A DNA stretch of 64,000 bases from Vreelandella jeotgali Hwa. Its GTDB lineage: Bacteria > Pseudomonadota > Gammaproteobacteria > Pseudomonadales > Halomonadaceae. Position numbers and translations under genes: made by a program. Position 1 is the first letter of the stretch; each line of letters opens with the position of its first letter. The stretch is taken from assembly GCF_000334215.1 (NCBI RefSeq), contig NZ_AMQY01000014.1, positions 402,740 to 466,739 of the forward strand, given 5' to 3'. Positions 57,048 through 64,000 of this stretch are shown one piece after another. The notes beneath the pieces are model-generated. The model was given only the letters and a program-made list of their open reading frames with translations. It did not search any database and was not told the origin of the DNA.

Positions 57048-58970
57048 TTAGGCAATTGACGATGTCGTCTGAACTGCTCTCTCAGTGTCAAGGCGCTTGA
57101 TAAGATCTTCAACCGCCATGGTACCAAGGTCTTCGCCGCCTCGTGTACGCAAGGCAACCGAGTCAGTCTCAACTTCCTTATCTCCTACCACCAGGAGATA
57201 GGGAACTTTCTGCAGCGTATGCTCACGGATTTTAAAGCCGATTTTCTCATTCCTCAAGTCAGCCTTGACCCGCAACCCCTGTTGGCTCAGGCGCTGCTCC
57301 AGCGCCAGGGCATAGTCGCGCTGTGAATCGGTGATGGTCATCACGGCGACCTGCTGCGGTGCCAGCCATAGCGGCATGGCGCCCGCATAATGCTCGATCA
57401 GGATGCCCAGAAAGCGCTCGAACGACCCCAGTATGGCACGATGAAGCATGACCGGCACCTTGCGCTCACCGTCTTCATCAACGTACTGGGCGCCCAGCCG
57501 GCCCGGCAGATTGAAGTCGAGCTGCAGCGTACCACATTGCCAGACACGATTGAGACAGTCGCGCAGGGAAAATTCAATCTTGGGACCGTAAAACGCCCCT
57601 TCACCCGGCTGCAGAGTCCATTCCAGCCCGGTAGCGTCAAGCGCCGACTCCAGCCCCTGTTCGGCCTGATCCCAGAGAAAGGCTTCCCCAAGGTAGTCGT
57701 CGGGACGCGTCGATAGCTTGAGCTCAACATCGTCAAAGCCCAGCGCCTTGTAGACTTCCAATGTCTGCGCAATAAACGCTTCGGCTTCTGCCTGAATCTG
57801 ATTTTCGGTGCAGAAAATATGCGCATCGTCCTGGGTAAAGCCGCGCACACGCATCAAGCCGTGCAGGGAACCCGACGGCTCGTTGCGATGGCAGCTGCCA
57901 AACTCGGCCAGACGCAGCGGCAAATCCCGATAGCTTTTGAGCCCCTGGTTGAAGACCTGGACGTGACACGGACAGTTCATCGGCTTGACCGCATAATGGC
58001 GCTTTTCCGATTCGGTGGTAAACATCAGTTCATTGTAGTGCCCCCAATGACCTGATTTTTTCCACAGCGACAGATCGACAACCTGCGGCGTCCGAATTTC
58101 CTGATAGCCGTGGGCACGCTGGACCTGGCGCATATAGTTTTCCAACGCCTGATACATGCTCCAGCCGTTGGGATGCCAGAATACCATCCCGGGAGCTTCT
58201 TCCTGGAGGTGAAACAGGTCCAGCTTGCGCGCCAGTTTACGGTGGTCGCGCTTTTCGGCTTCCTCCAGGCGCTTGAGATACGCCTTGAGCTGCTTTTTAT
58301 CTCCCCAGGCGGTGCCGTATATACGTGTCAGCATGGGGTTTTCAGCATCACCACGCCAATAGGCACCGGCCAGCTTGGTCAGCTTGAAAGCCTTCAGATG
58401 GCGGGTGTTGGGCACATGCGGCCCACGGCACATATCGACATAGTCTTCATGGTGATACAGCCGGATGGTGGCGCCATCCGGAATATCACGAATGATTTCC
58501 TGCTTGTAAGGCTCGTCCCGATGCAGAAAGGTCAGCATTGCTCTGTCGCGGTCGACGTATTCACGCACGACGTCATACTCGCGCTTGATCAACGTCTGCA
58601 TGCGCGCTTCGATCGTTTCGAGGTCGTCCGGGGTTACGGAACGGCCAAAATCCACATCATAGTAAAAACCATCATCAATAACCGGCCCGATCGCCATTTT
58701 GGCGTCCGGGTAGAGTTGCTTGACGGCATGGCCGACCAGATGAGCACAGGAGTGGCGGATAATATCCAGCCCTTCGGCGTCGCGTGACGTGAGAATAGCG
58801 ACATCGGCATCGTGGCTGATCATGTCCGCTGCATCCACCGGCACACCGTTGATCTTGCCGGCGATACAGGCCTTGGCCAGACCGGCGCCAATGGATTCGG
58901 CCAGCTGCATGATGGAAAGCGGTTCTTGGAAGGTACGCTGACTGCCGTCGGGCAGGGTAACTATGGGCAT
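57048..58970 (-). CDS. thrS: Threonyl-tRNA synthetase
   Basis: From ATG 58970 (AAGGAA site) the enzyme has 640 residues. It has TGS (about 1-60), the editing domain with [14 protein letters not shown] and the zinc-site His, and a class II catalytic core with [11 protein letters not shown] (zinc Cys) and [14 protein letters not shown]. The anticodon-binding domain follows ([13 protein letters not shown]). The product makes Thr-tRNA and, in E. coli, represses its own mRNA. The upstream leader carries hairpins that support that. thrS heads the operon to ihfA. Confidence 0.98.
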   Translation of the reverse strand: MPIVTLPDGSQRTFQEPLSIMQLAESIGAGLAKACIAGKINGVPVDAADMISHDADVAILTSRDAEGLDIIRHSCAHLVGHAVKQLYPDAKMAIGPVIDDGFYYDVDFGRSVTPDDLETIEARMQTLIKREYDVVREYVDRDRAMLTFLHRDEPYKQEIIRDIPDGATIRLYHHEDYVDMCRGPHVPNTRHLKAFKLTKLAGAYWRGDAENPMLTRIYGTAWGDKKQLKAYLKRLEEAEKRDHRKLARKLDLFHLQEEAPGMVFWHPNGWSMYQALENYMRQVQRAHGYQEIRTPQVVDLSLWKKSGHWGHYNELMFTTESEKRHYAVKPMNCPCHVQVFNQGLKSYRDLPLRLAEFGSCHRNEPSGSLHGLMRVRGFTQDDAHIFCTENQIQAEAEAFIAQTLEVYKALGFDDVELKLSTRPDDYLGEAFLWDQAEQGLESALDATGLEWTLQPGEGAFYGPKIEFSLRDCLNRVWQCGTLQLDFNLPGRLGAQYVDEDGERKVPVMLHRAILGSFERFLGILIEHYAGAMPLWLAPQQVAVMTITDSQRDYALALEQRLSQQGLRVKADLRNEKIGFKIREHTLQKVPYLLVVGDKEVETDSVALRTRGGEDLGTMAVEDLIKRLDTERAVQTTSSIA

Positions 58971-58993
58971 TCGGTTTTTCCTTGAGCGCAGTG

Positions 58994-59014
58994 GTGATCC
59001 ATACCAAGGATCAC
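58994..59014 (-). promoter_or_regulatory. thrS leader hairpin mimicking the tRNA-Thr(GGU) anticodon arm
   Basis: On the minus strand GTGATCC-TTGGTAT-GGATCAC is a perfect seven-pair stem with a seven-base loop. The loop UUGGUAU differs at one base from the anticodon loop UUGGUAA of E. coli tRNA-Thr(GGU) and has GGU at the anticodon position. It ends 23 bases before the start codon and 10 bases before the ribosome site, the position of the ThrRS operator in E. coli. Confidence 0.8.
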
Positions 59015-59061
59015 ATATCGCTATCAATGGTTTTCAACAAGGGGGTCCAATAAGGGGGTTC

Positions 59062-59079
59062 GTCATGATCCCTGATGAC
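59062..59079 (-). promoter_or_regulatory. Second thrS leader hairpin
   Basis: GTCAT (59062-59066) and ATGAC (59075-59079) form a five-pair stem with an eight-base loop in the leader. It could correspond to the second ThrRS-binding arm (domain 4) of the E. coli thrS operator, but the match is structural only. Confidence 0.4.
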
Positions 59080-59133
59080 ATTACGGGACGAGACAGCGGT
59101 CAAAACGACCGGAACGGCGCGTAATGGCGACAT

Positions 59134-59139
59134 ATTATA
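59134..59139 (-). promoter_or_regulatory. -10 box of the thrS promoter
   Basis: A perfect TATAAT on the minus strand 164 bases upstream of thrS, in the context GGCGTATAATATG. The -35 region is AT-rich but has no clear hexamer. It leaves a leader of about 155 bases holding the two hairpins. Confidence 0.6.
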
Positions 59140-59168
59140 CGCCAAACCCTTAATTCAATAAACAAAAA

Positions 59169-59192
59169 GCGGGAGGCAATGTCGCCTCCCGC
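59169..59192 (-). terminator. Rho-independent terminator of the OmpA-family gene
   Basis: GCGGGAGGC (59169-59177) and GCCTCCCGC (59184-59192) form a perfect nine-pair stem with a six-base loop, with TTTTTG following on the minus strand. It lies between the OmpA-family gene and the thrS promoter. Confidence 0.92.
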
Positions 59193-59297
59193 TCGTTGGT
59201 GCAGGCTTTCTACCGGTATCCGACTCGGAAACTCAATCGACGATTCAAGGCATCAGTCGAGCAGGAGTCGTTAAAGCGTCATGTTACCGGCTGCTGC

Positions 59298-60167
59298 TTA
59301 CTGCCATTCGTCGAGTTCAACGCGACGGTTCTCGGCACGACCGGCATCCGTATCGTTGGTAGCCACCGGCTGCTCTTCACCGAAGCCGACGGACTTCATG
59401 CGATCCTGCTCGACCCCGTTCGCCTGAAGATAATCAGCCACGGATTCCGCGCGCTCCTGCGACAGTGTCTTGTTGTACTGCGCATTGCCGACAGAATCGG
59501 TGTGGCCTTCGATGCGTACGCGCGCCTCGGCGTTATTGACCAGCTTCTCGGCGACATCATTCAGCTCGCTCTCGGCGCTTGCCGTCAATTTGGCCGAGTC
59601 AAACTCGAAATTGACGCCTTCCAGCACCAGGCTCTCCGGGCAACCCAGCGCGTTGACTTCCTGACCCGCCGGTGTACCGGGGCACTGGTCACGATAATCC
59701 GCCACGCCGTCGTTATCCGAGTCCAGCGGACAGCCTTTTGCATTGACTTCAACGCCAGCCGGTGTGCCCGGGCACTGGTCACGGAAATCGGCAACGCCAT
59801 CGTTATCGGAATCCAGCGGGCAGCCTTCCGCGTCAACGGCTACGCCGGCCGGTACTTCACCGAAGCTCGGGCACTGCTGTTCCACTTCAGTGGTTTCATC
59901 AGAGCACAGATAGGCGCCCAGAGCCGCACCGGCGGTAGCGCCCACCGCGGCACCGGTATCTTCATCCGAGTCGCTGCTGGATGCATAGCCCAGGCTACTA
60001 CCGATGACACTGCCGGCAATCCCGCAGACGGCAGGATGCTGGTACCAGCTCTGGCTGTCATTGCTGGCGGCTGTTTGGCTGCCGCTCTGCGATGCCGAGC
60101 TGGCACAGCCAGAGAGGCCGACGGCCAGGGCAGAACCGATGAGCAAACCAGTCGTGGATTTTTTCAT
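59298..60167 (-). CDS. OmpA-family lipoprotein with two thrombospondin type 3 repeats
   Basis: From ATG 60167 (CAAGGAG site) the protein has 289 residues. Its signal ends in the lipobox LSGC, so it is a lipoprotein. A glycine-rich segment (about 45-90, VIGSSLGYAS and AGAALGAYLC) follows. Two 30-residue repeats beginning GCPLDSDNDGVAD have the Ca2+-binding pattern DSDNDGVAD. The C-terminal OmpA domain (about 185-289, VNFEFDSAKLTASAE and GHTDSVGNAQYN) binds peptidoglycan. Such proteins tether the outer membrane to the wall. The frame upstream of 60167 is not part of the gene. Confidence 0.92.
   Translation of the reverse strand: MKKSTTGLLIGSALAVGLSGCASSASQSGSQTAASNDSQSWYQHPAVCGIAGSVIGSSLGYASSSDSDEDTGAAVGATAGAALGAYLCSDETTEVEQQCPSFGEVPAGVAVDAEGCPLDSDNDGVADFRDQCPGTPAGVEVNAKGCPLDSDNDGVADYRDQCPGTPAGQEVNALGCPESLVLEGVNFEFDSAKLTASAESELNDVAEKLVNNAEARVRIEGHTDSVGNAQYNKTLSQERAESVADYLQANGVEQDRMKSVGFGEEQPVATNDTDAGRAENRRVELDEWQ
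59662..59841 (-). repeat. Two 90-bp tandem repeats in the OmpA-family gene
   Basis: Two consecutive 90-bp units encode the near-identical TSP3 repeats CPLDSDNDGVADFRDQCPGT and CPLDSDNDGVADYRDQCPGT. Coordinates are approximate because the unit boundary is arbitrary. The DNA identity is high, so slippage or recombination could change copy number. Confidence 0.75.
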
Positions 60168-60573
60168 ATAAAACTCCTTGATTGACCCGGTGCAGGATAC
60201 GGCACCATGCCGCTCCTCGTTATCATGTTTCTCTGTTTGGACATCCGTTACTTTTGGTCGACCACAAGATTGAGCCAGTCGACAGCAGCCGCTCCTTGGC
60301 TCCGGAGGCAGAGGCACCGACGATGCTCTGCCATGCCTCACTTTTCTTCGACTGTGTCGTATTAAGCAACAGTGTTCAGCAGCAAGGTACATCGTGTCGA
60401 TTGCCCCGTGCTGACGAACACAGTTTAAATATGGCTACAACACGAGTCCAGCATAAAGCCATGACCCGTTTTTTCAATGCGCTACGTCGAGAGTTTCACA
60501 TTGGTCAGAAGTCAATCGCCCTCGTGCATCAACGGTCAGCCAATGGTGCACACCCTGAAAGAAGGCTCGAGGA
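60168..60573. other. Gene-free 406-bp stretch
   Basis: I see no supported gene here. It must hold the promoter of the OmpA-family lipoprotein gene, which reads away from it, and the end of the DUF2489 transcript. Two GTCGAC sites lie within it. No terminator or known RNA was recognised. Confidence 0.5.
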
Positions 60574-61041
60574 TTAATGCAGAGTCCTGCCACCCTCGGC
60601 GCGCCATTGCATAACGGCTCGCGCTGCCTGGATAACCTCCGACTGCATCTCACTTTCTACCTCCAGCCGCTCCTTGTCTTCACGCATACGGTCTCGAGGT
60701 GTCAGGTTGCTACGCGCAGAGTGCGTGCTGAGGTGCCGGGTGCGGTTGTATACGTCGGCAAAAGCGCTGAAGTCCTCTCGCTCGGCGAGACTCGGTTCTA
60801 TAATCTCAAGGAGCACCTTGCATCGCCATGCCCCTTCCGTGATACCCACCTGCCCCTGTACCAGCGCCGAGGTAACGTGGTCCAGGTTTTCCAGGCTATT
60901 CGTGACTGCTCGGGTATCCTCTTCGTGGCGAAAAGCGTCGCGCCTCTGAACTTCCCGACGGAGTTTGACCGCGTGGATGACCATGGCCGTGATGACGGCA
61001 ATGCCCACCACCAGTAGTATTATCGCCAGCGACAAATTCAT
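60574..61041 (-). CDS. DUF2489 family protein
   Basis: From ATG 61041 (GAGGTGACC site) the protein has 155 residues. One N-terminal helix (about residues 5-25) anchors it in the membrane. A charged region follows, and then the DUF2489 core with QVGITEGAWRCKVLLEIIEP and a coiled-coil-like C-terminus (EDKERLEVESEMQSEVIQAA). The function is unknown. It is divergent from the small lipoprotein gene. Confidence 0.8.
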   Translation of the reverse strand: MNLSLAIILLVVGIAVITAMVIHAVKLRREVQRRDAFRHEEDTRAVTNSLENLDHVTSALVQGQVGITEGAWRCKVLLEIIEPSLAEREDFSAFADVYNRTRHLSTHSARSNLTPRDRMREDKERLEVESEMQSEVIQAARAVMQWRAEGGRTLH

Positions 61042-61150
61042 GCGGTCACCTCTCAAAGTCTTAAAACTGTACTTATACTATACATATCACTTTGTTTCGC
61101 GCATACCAGTATCAGGTTCGCCCTGCTTTTTTATTATCAGGAGATTATTG

Positions 61151-61360
61151 ATGCAACGCTTCCTGTTCGTCTGGCTGCTGACCGTGCTTTTCGCGGGCAC
61201 GGTTCTTGCCGGATGTACAACCTATACCTGGCCCGACGGCTCCCGGGAAACACGGGCCGGCGTGCCTGCCGGTGACAGCGGGAAGAACTGCGACAGGGCC
61301 CGGCCGGACGAAGCCAATAACTGTAACCCCGCCCGGCTACCTGGCCGGGATAAGCGCTGA
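61151..61360 (+). CDS. Small lipoprotein of unknown function
   Basis: The 69-residue protein begins MQRFLFVWLLTVLFAGTVLA and has the lipobox LAGC, giving a mature peptide of about 49 residues that starts CTTYTWPDGSRET. It is rich in Arg, Asp and Pro and has two further cysteines (in KNCDRA and NNCNPA) that could pair. CAGGAG lies before ATG 61151. It has no close neighbour and no recognised function. Confidence 0.65.
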   Translation: MQRFLFVWLLTVLFAGTVLAGCTTYTWPDGSRETRAGVPAGDSGKNCDRARPDEANNCNPARLPGRDKR

Positions 61361-61401
61361 GACGCGTTCGCTCATCCCGCCTTACATAAAACCCGCGCAC
61401 A

Positions 61402-61427
61402 CAAAAAACCCGGCACTCGGCCGGGTT
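61402..61427 (-). terminator. Rho-independent terminator of the rRNA operon
   Basis: On the minus strand AACCCGG and CCGGGTT (61427-61421 with 61413-61407) form a seven-pair stem, followed by six T. It lies 16 bases past the 5S 3' end. Confidence 0.9.
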
Positions 61428-61442
61428 CTCTGCACTGTACGT

Positions 61443-61560
61443 GCCTGACGATGACCTACTCTCGCATGGGGAGACCCCACACTACCATCGGCGCTGGGCG
61501 GTTTCACGGCTGAGTTCGGCATGGGTTCAGGTGGTTCCCGCCCGCTATGGTCGTCAGGCA
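61443..61560 (-). rRNA. rrf: 5S ribosomal RNA
   Basis: The minus strand from 61560 reads TGCCTGACGACCATAGCG and closes with CGTCAGGCA at 61443, giving the terminal helix of 5S rRNA. The internal CCGAACTCAG and GGGTCTCCCCATGCGAGAGT segments are typical. Length is about 118 bases. The ends are estimated from pairing. Confidence 0.96.
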
Positions 61561-61654
61561 TGACCGGTCGTATATCAAGCTGCTGTGACACGTCTCGCGT
61601 ATCCGACGGTGTTGCGTCTCTCGTTGTCCTGCGACCCGACCCCTTGGGTGTTAT

Positions 61655-64000
<2,346 letters not shown>

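Overview
The window reads as chromosomal DNA from a GC-rich, aerobic, salt-adapted gammaproteobacterium. The Halomonadaceae (Halomonas and relatives) fit best. That placement is an inference from protein style, gene order (rnhA next to dnaQ, tig-clpP-clpX-lon-hupB-ppiD, thrS-infC-rpmI-rplT-pheS-pheT-ihfA, yejABEF, yehZYXW osmolyte transporter) and the rRNA sequences; no database search was run. About 90 percent of the window is coding. I see no phage, plasmid, CRISPR or secondary-metabolite cluster.

Layout. 1-9.3 kb: a partial Bax-inhibitor-type membrane protein, tRNA-Ser(UGA), a K+/H+ antiporter, an orphan NMT1-type binding protein overlapping a DnaQ/UvrC-like nuclease fusion, an esterase, the queuosine-precursor transporter YhhQ, an ArsR regulator with a candidate operator, the SohB protease and an SCP2 protein. 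9.3-14.6 kb: nudC, dnaQ, a MITE-like insertion, rnhA, a methyltransferase, gloB and a MltD-type lytic transglycosylase. 14.6-22.3 kb: the peptide ABC transporter yejABEF and ycaO. 22.3-30.1 kb: rsuA, an omega-amidase, rarD, a chemoreceptor with a C-terminal sensor-like domain, metY, a second MITE copy and a SulP anion transporter. 30.3-34.2 kb: a yehZYXW-type osmoprotectant transporter whose binding protein is frameshifted.

34.2-41.2 kb: cysS, glnS, ppiB, lpxH, ppiD and hupB. 41.4-47.5 kb: the proteostasis run lon, clpX, clpP and tig. 47.7-51.5 kb: a four-CBS/PAS/GGDEF/EAL protein, an unknown membrane protein with a MioC-like flavodoxin, and a DUF2788 protein. 51.7-59.3 kb: the translation operon thrS-infC-rpmI-rplT-pheST-ihfA, with a leader hairpin that closely mimics the tRNA-Thr anticodon loop. 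59.3-61.4 kb: an OmpA-family lipoprotein, a DUF2489 protein and a tiny lipoprotein. 61.4-64 kb: 5S and most of 23S rRNA, transcribed leftward and cut by the window edge.

The most interesting items are not a new multi-gene system but regulatory and mobile-element details: two 264-bp, 4-mismatch copies of a MITE-like element (one supplies the rnhA stop codon), the thrS translational operator mimic, the probable AUC start of infC, the frameshifted osmoprotectant-binding protein, and a nuclease fusion that keeps a UvrC-spaced four-cysteine motif.
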